From Candidatus Sulfopaludibacter sp. SbA3 (GTDB taxonomy: Bacteria; Pseudomonadota; Alphaproteobacteria; Caulobacterales; Hyphomonadaceae), in NCBI GenBank assembly GCA_945888325.1, contig CAMDAC010000023.1, forward strand, positions 1 to 47,796: a DNA stretch of 47,796 nucleotides, written 5' to 3'. A program made the position numbers and the translations under genes. Positions within the stretch are counted from its first letter, which is position 1, and each line of letters begins with the position of its first letter. Under the pieces are notes generated by a model, which saw only the letters and a program-made list of their open reading frames with translations, searched no databases and was not told the origin of the DNA. Positions 7,853 through 16,155 of the stretch are shown here, piece after piece.

Positions 7853-8605
7853 TCAGATCTGGGTGTCAGGCGTTTGCCACATCAGGTGCTGACCGCCATC
7901 CGAGGCGATCATCTGGCCGGTGACGCTGCTCGCAGCAATGAAATAGCGCAGGGCACGCACGATCTCGTCGGGGCTCGAGCCTTCGCCGGTGAGCGTCGCG
8001 GCTGTTTCGGCTGCGAAGGCTTCGGCGGACTGGTGGATGCTCTGTAATGTGGGGCCCGGCCCGATGGCATTGACGCGGACGTCCGGCGCCAGCGCCTGCG
8101 CAAGCGTTTGCGTCGCCTGCCAGAGCGCAGCCTTGGACAGCGTGTAGGTGAAGAATTGCGGCGTGAGCTTCCAGACGCGCTGGTCGATCAGGTTGACGAC
8201 GAGGCCTTTCTCGCCGGCCGACAGCGCGCGGGCGAGCTGCTGGGCGAGGTGGATGGGCGCACGCAGGTTCGGCTCGAAATGATGATCCCAGTCGGCGCGG
8301 GAATGATCCGTGGCCGTATCATCGGCAAAGGTCGAGGCGGAATTGACGAGCAGCGAGACCGGCCGGCCCAGCTTCCGGGCCGCTTCGGTGACGAGGCCCG
8401 CCCGGGCGGCTTCATCCGCGAGATCGCAGGCGAGGAGTTCAGCGCGCCCGCCCGCCTTGCGGATCGCGGCGGCGGCCTCTTCGGCGCCGGCTTTCGAGCC
8501 GCGATAGTGGATCGCCACCGCCCAGCCATCGGCGCCAAGCGCTTCGGCCATCGCCCGCCCGAGGCGCATGCCGGCACCGGTGACGAGCGCGCCGCCGGGT
8601 TTCAT
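7853..8605 (-). CDS. SDR oxidoreductase, pteridine-reductase-like
   Basis: A 250-residue Rossmann-fold short-chain dehydrogenase. The nucleotide motif is VTGAGMRLGRAMAEAL. The NNAG position reads VNSAS (88-91), and the active-site Y154 and K158 lie in FFTYTLSKAAL. The usual catalytic Ser is replaced by Asp141 (VVNLIDQRVW), a feature known from pteridine reductase PTR1 and FolM-type dihydromonapterin reductases. Reduction of a pterin is therefore a reasonable guess. It overlaps the antiporter gene by 4 nt and precedes the threonine aldolase gene by 9 nt. Confidence 0.75.
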   Translation of the reverse strand: MKPGGALVTGAGMRLGRAMAEALGADGWAVAIHYRGSKAGAEEAAAAIRKAGGRAELLACDLADEAARAGLVTEAARKLGRPVSLLVNSASTFADDTATDHSRADWDHHFEPNLRAPIHLAQQLARALSAGEKGLVVNLIDQRVWKLTPQFFTYTLSKAALWQATQTLAQALAPDVRVNAIGPGPTLQSIHQSAEAFAAETAATLTGEGSSPDEIVRALRYFIAASSVTGQMIASDGGQHLMWQTPDTQI

Positions 8606-9591
8606 CCAGCCACCACTTCATACAGGCCAAGCAGGCTGACCCCGTTGACGAGGCCGTAGATGTAGAGGGCGTAGAGCAGCAGCAGGAGCAGCGCCATCAG
8701 GCGGCCGATCTTCGCTTTGGTGAGGATCAACACCGCGAGCACGAACGCGGCAAAACCCATGACCCAATGGTCATACGTATGGAACAGCCGGGCAATGCGC
8801 ACTTCGCCGCTCATCGCCACGATGCCGCCGGCGCCGAGGATGTTGATGATGTTGGAGCCGAGGATGTTGCCGACCAGGACATCCCCGCGCTTGCGGGCGG
8901 CGGCGGCAACCGAGGCGCCGATCTCCGGCAGCGAGGTGCCGACGGCGAGCAGCGTGAGGCCGATGTACTCTTCCGGAATTCCAGCGACCCGGGCGAGACC
9001 ATCGGCGCCGTCCACGATCAGGCTCGAGGCGAAGACGAGCGCAGCAGCGCCCACCGGCAGATAGATCAGCGCGCGCCACAAGGGCGGGCCTTCAGCTTCA
9101 TGCTCGCGCACCCCGGTCGGCTTGCCGGCCACTTCATCCCGGCGGGCGGCAAACAGCGAGAGGCCGGTATAGCCGATCAGTACACAGAGGAAGCAGATGC
9201 CAACGAGAGGGTTCAGCGGCATCACCGCCGTCATGCCGATCCACAGGGCGGTGGCGAGAAGCGTGGCGAACAGGGCGCGCCCCTGCCCCGGGCCGCCGGC
9301 CATGACCGGAAAGATCAGGGCGGGAATGGCGAGCACGAGTAAGACGTTGGCGATGCTGGAGCCGACAATATTGCCGACGGCGAGGCCCGGGCTGCCCGAG
9401 AAGGCCGCGTTCACCGAGACGAAGATTTCCGGCAGCGAGGTGCCAAGCGCGACGATGAAGATGCCGGCGATCAGGGGCGAGGCGCCCATCGCCCGGCCAG
9501 CGCGGACCGCGCCCCGCACGAGGAGGTCTCCCCCGAGGGCCAGAAGGACGAGGCCGCCGAGAAGCGAGGCGATCAGGATGGGATCGGGCAT
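8602..9591 (-). CDS. Calcium/sodium antiporter (CaCA family, YrbG-like)
   Basis: A 329-residue inner-membrane cation exchanger with about ten helices and the two inverted alpha-repeats that define the family. The first contains GTSLPEIFVSVNAAFSG and GNIVGSSIANVL; the second contains GTSLPEIGASVAAAA and GNILGSNIINILG. The acidic residues in the two GTSLPE motifs would bind the ion. A basic/acidic cytoplasmic loop separates the halves near residues 160-180. It overlaps the SDR gene by 4 nt. The ion could be Ca2+ with Na+ or H+ as counter-ion. Confidence 0.9.
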   Translation of the reverse strand: MPDPILIASLLGGLVLLALGGDLLVRGAVRAGRAMGASPLIAGIFIVALGTSLPEIFVSVNAAFSGSPGLAVGNIVGSSIANVLLVLAIPALIFPVMAGGPGQGRALFATLLATALWIGMTAVMPLNPLVGICFLCVLIGYTGLSLFAARRDEVAGKPTGVREHEAEGPPLWRALIYLPVGAAALVFASSLIVDGADGLARVAGIPEEYIGLTLLAVGTSLPEIGASVAAAARKRGDVLVGNILGSNIINILGAGGIVAMSGEVRIARLFHTYDHWVMGFAAFVLAVLILTKAKIGRLMALLLLLLYALYIYGLVNGVSLLGLYEVVAG

Positions 9592-9610
9592 GGCACCTGC
9601 CCTTTCGAGA

Positions 9611-9697
9611 CTAGTCGAGGCGTTTGAACTCGATGAGGTTCAGGATGCCGAACACGAGGACAATGGCGCCAATGGCAATGAGCGAAGGATGGATCAT
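9611..9697 (-). CDS. Putative 28-residue single-pass membrane protein
   Basis: A short ORF upstream of the antiporter gene on the same strand encodes MIHPSLIAIGAIVLVFGILN followed by a short tail with LIEFKRLD. This is one hydrophobic helix with a charged C-terminal end. A weak GAGAG lies upstream of the ATG. The stop is 19 nt before the antiporter start, a typical operon spacing. It may be a small regulatory subunit, a leader peptide, or chance. Confidence 0.4.
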   Translation of the reverse strand: MIHPSLIAIGAIVLVFGILNLIEFKRLD

Positions 9698-9838
9698 GGT
9701 GTGACTCTCAGCCCGATACAGTGTGATTTGGCCCGCTCTTAGCCTGCGTTGCGGGCCTTGGCGAGCCCAAACGGCATTTCCGCGTATAAAACGCAGGCGG
9801 AATTCGCGCTCCTTTTCCCTAGCGGAAAGCCGCCCGGG

Positions 9839-10240
9839 TCAAGCCCTTCGGATGGTCCCCGCAAGGTTTGTGGCGTCCGCGACCGTGTTCGAGATCGTGC
9901 CGTATTTGCGGACATTCTTGTGCAAAAGCTCGAGCCGCTGGTCCGTCTCGGCCGTCTGGACGATGATTTCATAGGTCACGGAGGTCATTTTCGGCGGCGA
10001 ATCCTGCCGCTCCCCGTGCAGCCGCACCTCGACCCCATCGAGGCTGAACCCCAACAGGGGTGTCACCCGCTCGATGCCCTTCAGGATACAGGCGGCGATG
10101 GAAGCAAGAAACAGCTCGGCCGGGTTGAAGGCATCCGGGCGCCCCGCAAGGTCGGTATCGAGGACAAGGGCCGCGTCCTTGGCGCGGGCTTCGCTTCCGT
10201 GCGCGTCGATCCGTTTGGCGGTAACCGAGTATTCCAGCAT
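9839..10240 (-). CDS. OsmC-like protein in arsenic operon
   Basis: A 133-residue OsmC/Ohr-superfamily protein with the FNPAELFLASIAACILKGIE helix that carries the first active-site cysteine (C51). Canonical members reduce organic hydroperoxides with two cysteines. Here the second position, normally Cys in the H-x-x-C-P-x-S-N motif, reads KYGTISN, so the second cysteine is absent and the protein has only one Cys. It starts 2 nt after the arsC stop, so it is the last gene of the ars operon. Canonical peroxidase chemistry is doubtful; a thiol or metalloid-binding role is possible. Confidence 0.75.
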   Translation of the reverse strand: MLEYSVTAKRIDAHGSEARAKDAALVLDTDLAGRPDAFNPAELFLASIAACILKGIERVTPLLGFSLDGVEVRLHGERQDSPPKMTSVTYEIIVQTAETDQRLELLHKNVRKYGTISNTVADATNLAGTIRRA

Positions 10241-10242
10241 GA

Positions 10243-10668
10243 TCAGCCGGTCTTAGACCCTGCAGCCTCCTGGCGGAAGGCTTCGATCCGGGCTTCGATT
10301 TCATCCCGGGCGGCGGCGAAGCGGCGGCGGAAGTCTTCCGGCGTCAGCGCGGGGTCGGAACTCGCCGGATCGTCGATCGGCCAGTGGAGCCGCTGGGTCT
10401 TGCCCGGCAGCCAGGGGCATATCTCTTCGGCGCAAAGGGTGATCACGTAGTCGAAGGCGGCCGCGTCCAGTGAGGCAAAGGATTTGGAGGTGTGGGTCGT
10501 GATGTCGATGCCCCGTTCCTTCATCGCCTCAATGGCATAGGGATTGGGCTTCGTCGGCGCCGAGCCCGCCGACATGATGTCGGCCCCCGGGCCGAGAAGA
10601 TGCCGGGCAAGCCCTTCGGCCATCTGGCTCCGGGCGGAATTGGCGACGCAGAGGAAAAGGATTTTCAT
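10243..10668 (-). CDS. arsC: Arsenate reductase, thioredoxin-coupled LMW-PTP type
   Basis: A 141-residue cytosolic arsenate reductase. The P-loop C-x5-R-S is CVANSARS at residues 7-14. A conserved [15 protein letters not shown] follows, and a second cysteine lies in [20 protein letters not shown] near residue 96 supplies the general acid Asp. It reduces arsenate to arsenite for export by the adjacent ACR3. Its ATG overlaps the acr3 stop by 4 nt. ATG 10668 is clearly the family N-terminus (MKILFLC). Confidence 0.92.
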   Translation of the reverse strand: MKILFLCVANSARSQMAEGLARHLLGPGADIMSAGSAPTKPNPYAIEAMKERGIDITTHTSKSFASLDAAAFDYVITLCAEEICPWLPGKTQRLHWPIDDPASSDPALTPEDFRRRFAAARDEIEARIEAFRQEAAGSKTG

Positions 10669-11702
10669 GGCTGCTCGGTCTCGAATTGGGCGAACTTTTC
10701 GCGCGTACGGTTGGCGAAGGCGACAAGCGACAGCATGACCGGCACCTCGACGAGCACGCCGACGACCGTGGCCAGCGCGGCGCCGGAGTTCAGGCCGAAC
10801 AGGCTGATCGCCACTGCGACGGCGAGTTCGAAAAAGTTCGACGTGCCGATCAGGGCGCAAGGCGCCGCGATCCGGTGCGGCACTTTCCAGGCGAAGGCGG
10901 CGGCATAGGCAACCGCGAAAATGCCATAGGACTGGAGGATGATCGGCACCGCGATCAGCGCGATGATCAGCGGATTGGCGAGGATGACGCCGCCCTGGAA
11001 ACCGAAGAGCAAAACGACCGTGGCAAGCAGGCCGATGACCGAGGCCGGTTTGATCCGTGCCATGAAGGTATCGACCGCCGCGAGGCCGCCCTTGGCGATC
11101 AACAACCGGCGCGCGACGATGCCCGCGATCAGCGGAATGACGACGTAGAGACCGACCGAAAGCAGCAGCGTTTCCCACGGCACGGCGATCTCCGCGACGC
11201 CGAGCAGGAGCGCGACGATCGGCGCAAAGGCGAATACCATCACGGCGTCATTCACGCCGACTTGCGCCAGCGTATAGGCTGGATCGCCTTTCGTCAGCTG
11301 CGACCAGACGAAGACCATCGCGGTGCACGGCGCCGCGCCGAGGAGGATGAGGCCGGCGATATAGGATTTGGCATCATCGGCTGGAATGAGATCCGCGAAG
11401 ACGTGTTCGAAGAACAGGACGCCGAGCAGGGCCATCGTGAACGGCTTGATCAGCCAGTTGACCACCAGCGTGATGATCAGCCCCTTGGGCTTGGCGAAGG
11501 CGCCGCGCAGGCCGGCGAACTCGACACCGATCATCATCGGCCAGACCATCGCCCAGATCAGGATCGCGACCGCGAAATTGACATTCGCGTATTCCAGCGC
11601 GGCCAGCGCGCCGAAAGCGGCCGGAAACAGCTGGCCGAGCGCGAGACCGGCGGCCAGGGCGAGGGCGACCCAGACGGAGAGGTATTTTTCGAAGAGGCTC
11701 AT
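10665..11702 (-). CDS. acr3: ACR3-type arsenite efflux permease
   Basis: A 345-residue inner-membrane arsenite exporter (BASS superfamily) with ten hydrophobic helices. Hallmarks are the early [20 protein letters not shown] segment, the conserved cysteine motif [13 protein letters not shown] in TM4, and the late [21 protein letters not shown] 11702 ([16 protein letters not shown]) overlaps the arsR stop by 4 nt; longer upstream reading is arsR sequence in another frame. It exports As(III), possibly Sb(III). Confidence 0.93.
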   Translation of the reverse strand: MSLFEKYLSVWVALALAAGLALGQLFPAAFGALAALEYANVNFAVAILIWAMVWPMMIGVEFAGLRGAFAKPKGLIITLVVNWLIKPFTMALLGVLFFEHVFADLIPADDAKSYIAGLILLGAAPCTAMVFVWSQLTKGDPAYTLAQVGVNDAVMVFAFAPIVALLLGVAEIAVPWETLLLSVGLYVVIPLIAGIVARRLLIAKGGLAAVDTFMARIKPASVIGLLATVVLLFGFQGGVILANPLIIALIAVPIILQSYGIFAVAYAAAFAWKVPHRIAAPCALIGTSNFFELAVAVAISLFGLNSGAALATVVGVLVEVPVMLSLVAFANRTREKFAQFETEQP

Positions 11703-12076
11703 GCGCGCAGCGGCCGGCGGGCTCTGGACTTGGCAGGCGGGCAGCAGGCGGCGCGGGCAGCGGCTTCCTGCACAGGCGCGCAGATTTCCGGACGGCCGCC
11801 GCAGCAATCTTCCATCAGGTAGACGATCAGCTCACTGAGCGCATCGGGGCGGGCGGCGTAGCGGATCACTCTGCCCTCCCGGGCGCTGGAAAGCAGGCCC
11901 GCCTGCACGAGGATCGTGAGCTGGGCCGACAGCGTGTTCGGCGCGAGACCAACCGCAGCGGCGATCTCGCCCGCCGGGATGCCTTCCGGGCCCGCGCGGA
12001 CAAGCAGGCGGAAAACCGCGAGCCGGCCCGGCTGGGCGAGGGCGGAGAGACGGTATATGGCAGCGCTTGATTCCAT
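11699..12076 (-). CDS. arsR: ArsR family metalloregulatory repressor
   Basis: A 125-residue winged-helix repressor and first gene of arsR-acr3-arsC-osmC. The DNA-binding part reads [18 protein letters not shown] and [20 protein letters not shown]. As(III) would bind cysteines near the C-terminus: [10 protein letters not shown] (about residues 90-99), with another CC at about 110-111. The arrangement differs from the classical E. coli CxC site in the DNA-binding helix. The ATG is fixed by the family N-terminus; there is no ribosome-binding site before it, and the operator runs into the start codon. Confidence 0.9.
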   Translation of the reverse strand: MESSAAIYRLSALAQPGRLAVFRLLVRAGPEGIPAGEIAAAVGLAPNTLSAQLTILVQAGLLSSAREGRVIRYAARPDALSELIVYLMEDCCGGRPEICAPVQEAAARAACCPPAKSRARRPLRA

Positions 12077-12098
12077 ATTTCAACGAATGTCGAAATAT
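12075..12098. promoter_or_regulatory. Candidate ArsR operator overlapping start codon
   Basis: A dyad with 7-bp arms ATATTTC and GAAATAT around a 10-bp centre; its last two bases are the first two of the arsR start codon (ATG at 12076-12074). On the minus strand a TTGACG (12112-12107) lies 17 bp before a possible, poor -10 at 12089-12084, which would place transcription start at or next to the ATG. Repressor binding here would block RNA polymerase directly. The palindrome is observed; the promoter reading is inference. Confidence 0.55.
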
Positions 12099-12140
12099 AG
12101 CGCGGGCGTCAAGTGGTCGCTTGGGCGGAGAGGCGCGCGG

Positions 12141-13589
12141 CTACTTGTTGATCTCGATCGAGACGAACTGGTCGAACCAGCCGCCGGTTTCACCGCGGCG
12201 CTTGACGCGGATGAGGATCGGCGTGTTGGGCGTCGCGAGCCCGGTTTTCACCTTGGCGAGCGCGTCGGTGACCGAGGAGACGGTGTTGAAGTTCACCTCG
12301 ACGATGACGTCTGCGCGGCGCAGCTTGTTGTAGGCACGCCCGCGCGGGCTGACGGCGGTGACGACGACGCCCGAGATATCCTTCGGGATGCCGTAGCGGC
12401 GGCGCATGTCGTCATCGATGGGGGAAAGGTCCGCCCCCAGATCATTCGAATTTGCGGCGGTGTCCGGCGCAGCGGCGGCGGCGGCTTCTTCCTCGTCCTT
12501 CAGCTCCGTCAGCGTGACGCTGACTTCGCGGGTGCGGCCATCGCGGACGATGGAAAGTTTCACCGGTTTGCCGATGGCTTTTTCCGACAGGGTGCGCGTC
12601 ATCTCGCGCACGGCCACGACGGACTTGCCATCAATGGTGAGGATCAGGTCACCGACTTCGAGCTTGGCCTTTTCGGCCGGGCTGTCGTCTGAAATGCGGG
12701 TGATGATGACGCCGGTGAGGCCCTTGGCGCGGTAGGCCTTGATCAGGGCCGCGTCAGCGTCCTGCACGTTCACGCCCAGCCAGGGGCGGCGCACGCGGCC
12801 TTCCTTGATCAGGGCGGCGCTTATGCGTTTGACCGTGTTCGACGGCACCGAGAAACCGAGACCGATGGAGCCGCCGGACTGCGAGATGATGGCGGTGTTC
12901 ACGCCGACAACCTGGCCGGCGAGATTGAACAGCGGGCCGCCCGAGTTGCCCTGGTTGATGGCGGCGTCGGTCTGGATGTAATTGTCCGAACGCCCCGTAT
13001 TCAGGTCGCGGCCCGTGGCGGAGATGATGCCGGCCGAGACCGAGCCGCCGAAGCCGAGCGGGTTGCCGATGGCGATCACCCAGTCACCGACGACCGCGGT
13101 GTCGCTGTTGGCGAGTTCGACGAAGGGCAGCGGCGTCTTCGAGCTGACCTTCAGCACAGCGATATCGGTATCACGGTCGCGCCCGACGAGCTTGGCTTGC
13201 AATTCGCGGCCATCCGAGAAGGTGATCGTGATCGTGTCGGCTTTCTCGATCACGTGGTTGTTGGTGATGATGTAGCCGTCGGCGCTGATGACGAAGCCGG
13301 ACCCGAGCGAGCCCTGGCGTTCGAACCCGTCGCCGTCGCGGCCGAAATACTCGTTGAAACGCTCGGCGGGCGAGCCTTCCGGGAAGGTCGGCATGCCGGA
13401 GGCAATGACGGTTTCGGTGGAAATGTTCACTACGGCCGGCATGAGGCGCTTGGACAGGTCGCGGAAGCTGGACGGCGTGGCCTTCATGTCGACGCCGGCA
13501 GCCGGCTTCGACAGGCTGCCCTGTGCGGAGGCGAGACCGCTCACCGGCGAGGCAAGAAGGATGAGCGCCAGGGCGGCAGCATAGTTCAT
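12141..13589 (-). CDS. degP: Do/DegP-type periplasmic serine protease
   Basis: A 482-residue HtrA-family protease with an N-terminal signal peptide (MNYAAALALILLASPVSGLA). The trypsin-like domain has the triad His in ITNNHVIEKA, Asp in DRDTDIAVLKV and Ser in QGNSGGPLFN. Two PDZ domains follow, the first around SPAEKAKLEVGDLILTIDGK and the second near the C-terminus. It degrades or refolds misfolded envelope proteins. ATG 13589 gives the signal peptide; the upstream frame to 13697 overlaps the DUF2065 gene. It is last in an hflK-hflC-DUF2065-degP order known from alphaproteobacteria. DegQ is an equally valid name. Confidence 0.9.
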   Translation of the reverse strand: MNYAAALALILLASPVSGLASAQGSLSKPAAGVDMKATPSSFRDLSKRLMPAVVNISTETVIASGMPTFPEGSPAERFNEYFGRDGDGFERQGSLGSGFVISADGYIITNNHVIEKADTITITFSDGRELQAKLVGRDRDTDIAVLKVSSKTPLPFVELANSDTAVVGDWVIAIGNPLGFGGSVSAGIISATGRDLNTGRSDNYIQTDAAINQGNSGGPLFNLAGQVVGVNTAIISQSGGSIGLGFSVPSNTVKRISAALIKEGRVRRPWLGVNVQDADAALIKAYRAKGLTGVIITRISDDSPAEKAKLEVGDLILTIDGKSVVAVREMTRTLSEKAIGKPVKLSIVRDGRTREVSVTLTELKDEEEAAAAAAPDTAANSNDLGADLSPIDDDMRRRYGIPKDISGVVVTAVSPRGRAYNKLRRADVIVEVNFNTVSSVTDALAKVKTGLATPNTPILIRVKRRGETGGWFDQFVSIEINK

Positions 13590-13677
13590 GGCGGCGTTTG
13601 CTCCGGTCAGCTTCGGACTTGTTCTGGCGTCCGATTGCTGCCTGAGTATGGCGCTTTGGGGGCCGCGCGCAACCGCC

Positions 13678-13878
13678 TCAAGCGGTGCGCACTGCAAGAG
13701 TGAGCATCACGCCCCCGATCCCGGCAACGATCAGACCGGCCACGATAAGCTCGCGCTGGGGCAGCGACGAAACGCGGGCCGCAAGATCGCGCATGAAGTC
13801 CGGCGCGAGGGCGCACAGGGCGCCCTCCACCAGAAGCCAGACACCGAACCCGGCGAGCAGGATGGTGAGCAGGCTCAC
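13678..13878 (-). CDS. DUF2065 small membrane protein (YjeT-like)
   Basis: A 66-residue protein with two hydrophobic helices, starting at a GTG (VSLLTILLAGFGVWLLVEGA) and ending GLIVAGIGGVMLTLAVRTA. The DUF2065 signature ALAPDFMRDLAARVSSLPQR lies between the helices. The start was placed at GTG 13878 because upstream residues are a low-complexity read-through of the hflC 3' end in another frame. It lies 10 nt after hflC. Function unknown; it is commonly linked to HflKC. Confidence 0.75.
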   Translation of the reverse strand: MSLLTILLAGFGVWLLVEGALCALAPDFMRDLAARVSSLPQRELIVAGLIVAGIGGVMLTLAVRTA

Positions 13879-13888
13879 CGATCCTGAC

Positions 13889-14785
13889 CTAGCGGGGGAC
13901 GCCCGCCGCGCGGGCGCTGTCGAAGAACTGGTCGCAGATGCCGAGCGATTGCGGGCCGACGATGACCTGGGTGCCTTCCTGGATGGCGGCTTCACAGGCG
14001 ATCAGGGCGCGCTGGAAACGGAAGAATTCCGGGTCCTTGTTGTAGGCCAGCGCGTAGGTTTCGGAGGCTTTCGCGTCGCCTTCACCACGGATCTTCGAGG
14101 ACTGTTCGCGGGCCTGGGCCTCAATGACGGTCTTCTCGCGTTCGGCGGTGGCGCGGATCAGGCGGGCCTTCTCCTCCCCTTCCGAGCGGATACGCTGGGC
14201 TTCCTGCAGACGGGCCGTCCGCATCCGGTTGTAGACGCCTTCGGCAACTTCGTTCGGCAGGTCGGCCTGACGGATACGCACATCGATGATGTCGATACCG
14301 TCCTTGGCGAGACCTGCGTTCACGCCCTGGCGGATGCGGCCCATGAGCTGCGCGCGCTGGCCGGACACGATCACCGGCACCGGCACATCGCCGAGCACTT
14401 CGCGGATCGCGGAGGTGGTGATCCGGTTCAGCTGCGAGCGGGCAGCGTCCTCGGTGCGGAAGCGCTGGTAATAGCGCAGCGGGTCGTTGATCCGCCAGCG
14501 GACGAACGCGTCCACCCGCAGGCGGCGCTGGTCAGCGGCAAGCACTTCGATGCCTTCGATATCGAGGCCGAGGTTGCGCTTGTCTATGATCTCGACCTGC
14601 TGGATGATCGGCATCTTCATGTGAAGGCCGGCTTCGTCCTTGCCGGGCTCGTTGATCAGCGCAATCGGCCGGCCCACCTGGAGCACGATGGCCTGCTGCG
14701 ACTGGCGCACGATATAGAAGACGTTAGAGGCGACGATCAGTCCGAGCACGGACAGGACCAGGATGAGCCATCCAAAAGCGCGCAT
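13889..14785 (-). CDS. hflC: HflC, SPFH-domain protease modulator
   Basis: A 298-residue membrane protein: one N-terminal transmembrane helix (about 5-25), then a periplasmic SPFH/band-7 domain (about 25-200) with QAIVLQVGRPI and DVRIRQADLPNEV, then a coiled-coil (ARLQEAQRIRSEGEEKARLI). HflC and HflK form a large complex around FtsH and restrain its proteolysis of membrane proteins. Its ATG shares one base with the hflK stop (TAATG), so translation is coupled. Confidence 0.93.
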   Translation of the reverse strand: MRAFGWLILVLSVLGLIVASNVFYIVRQSQQAIVLQVGRPIALINEPGKDEAGLHMKMPIIQQVEIIDKRNLGLDIEGIEVLAADQRRLRVDAFVRWRINDPLRYYQRFRTEDAARSQLNRITTSAIREVLGDVPVPVIVSGQRAQLMGRIRQGVNAGLAKDGIDIIDVRIRQADLPNEVAEGVYNRMRTARLQEAQRIRSEGEEKARLIRATAEREKTVIEAQAREQSSKIRGEGDAKASETYALAYNKDPEFFRFQRALIACEAAIQEGTQVIVGPQSLGICDQFFDSARAAGVPR

Positions 14786-15978
14786 TACTGGTCTCCTGTC
14801 GTCGCGGGTGTTGCCGGGCGGCGGGTGCGCTCAAGCGGCAGGTAGGGAACGGCGCCGGAATCCTGATCGAGGATCATCTTGTCCGTACGCCCAAGGACGC
14901 GCTCCATCGTTTCGAGGTACATGCGTTCGCGGGTCACCCGCGGCGCCTTGCGGTACTCCTCGTAGATCTGGTCGAAGCGCGAGGCTTCACCGCCGGCGTC
15001 AGCGATCACGCGGTCACGGTAGGCTTCGGCTTCCTGCAACAGGCGCTGCGCGGTACCGCGGGCCTGGGGCACGATCTCGTTGGCGAACTGGGTGGCCTGG
15101 TTGGTGCGCGTTTCCGCATCCTGCTCGGCCACGTTCACGTCGTTGAACGCCTCGATGACCTGCTGCGGCGGATCCGACTTGTCGATCTGGATCGACAGGA
15201 TTTCGACACCGGCGCGGTATTCGTTGAGCAGGGCCTGGGTCTGCGCCGAGACCTCCTGCTGGACCGTGTCACGCTCAGTGGTGATAATGTTCTGCAGGCT
15301 CGTCTTGCCGACAACTTCGCGCATCACCGATTCGGCAACCTGTTCGACCGTCAGCGCGGGGTCGCGCACGTTCAGCAGGAAGTTTTCCGGATTGGCGGTA
15401 TCGACTTTCCAGAACACCGAGAACTGGATGTCGACGATGTTCTCGTCCTGGGTCAGCATCAGGCTCTCTTCCTGGGTGCCGCCGATGCGCGTCTCGATCC
15501 GGCGTTCGACCGGGATCAGCGTGTGGCTCTCGATCGGGGCCGGAAGGTGGAAGTGGAGGCCGGGGCCGAAATTGGTCTGCCATTTGCCGAAACGGAAGAC
15601 GGCCGCCTGCTGGGTCGGGTCAACGATGACGATGCCGGTGGAGAGCCAGGACAAGAGCACAACGCCGCCGATGACCATGAAGCCAAGCGGGCCGAGGTTC
15701 GGCATCTGCGCGCCGCCGCCCTTGCGGCGTCCGCCGCCCCCGCCGCCGCCGCGGCGCTGGCGAAAGCGCTCCTGCATCCGGCGCATCTGTTCTTCGAGGT
15801 CGGGCGAATCCTTGCTGCCGCCGCCCTTGTTGCCGCCGCCTTGTCCGCTGTCCTTGCCGCCGCCCGGCCGGTTCCAGGGCGAGCCGCCCTCACCACCGCC
15901 AGAGCCGCTGGGGCCGCCTGAACCGCTGCCGCCTGCGCCCCAGGGGCCAGAACCTTTAGATTTGTCGTCCCAGGGCAT
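14785..15978 (-). CDS. hflK: HflK, SPFH-domain protease modulator
   Basis: A 397-residue partner of HflC. The N-terminal 95 residues are a Gly/Ser/Pro-rich cytoplasmic tail (MPWDDKSKGSGPWGAGGSG and more), followed by an Arg/Gly-rich stretch. A transmembrane helix (LGFMVIGGVVLLSWLSTGI) precedes an SPFH domain with QQAAVFRFGKW and RIGGTQEESLMLTQDENIV, then a coiled-coil region rich in Ala/Gln/Glu. ATG 15978 starts the family N-terminus; the frame is open to 16035. It is the first gene of the operon, divergent from mrp with about 175 bp between the starts. Confidence 0.93.
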   Translation of the reverse strand: MPWDDKSKGSGPWGAGGSGSGGPSGSGGGEGGSPWNRPGGGKDSGQGGGNKGGGSKDSPDLEEQMRRMQERFRQRRGGGGGGGRRKGGGAQMPNLGPLGFMVIGGVVLLSWLSTGIVIVDPTQQAAVFRFGKWQTNFGPGLHFHLPAPIESHTLIPVERRIETRIGGTQEESLMLTQDENIVDIQFSVFWKVDTANPENFLLNVRDPALTVEQVAESVMREVVGKTSLQNIITTERDTVQQEVSAQTQALLNEYRAGVEILSIQIDKSDPPQQVIEAFNDVNVAEQDAETRTNQATQFANEIVPQARGTAQRLLQEAEAYRDRVIADAGGEASRFDQIYEEYRKAPRVTRERMYLETMERVLGRTDKMILDQDSGAVPYLPLERTRRPATPATTGDQ

Positions 15979-16155
15979 TACGTCTCCTGAATTCTTCAAG
16001 TCGGGCCTATATAGGGTGTCTGCGGACGTGTGCACGCCGATTCACCCCGTTTAACCGGGTAAAATGACGCAACTTCCTAACCAGAAGCTTGCAGTTTCGC
16101 TTAAAGCGCGAGTACGCCGCAGATAGAGATGTTTACGGGCCGGGCAACGGGATCA

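Noticed and set aside
6803-8047. 414-codon plus-strand frame over the aldolase and SDR genes
   Set aside because: Runs across two real genes and the IS boundary on the opposite strand; no recognisable domain.
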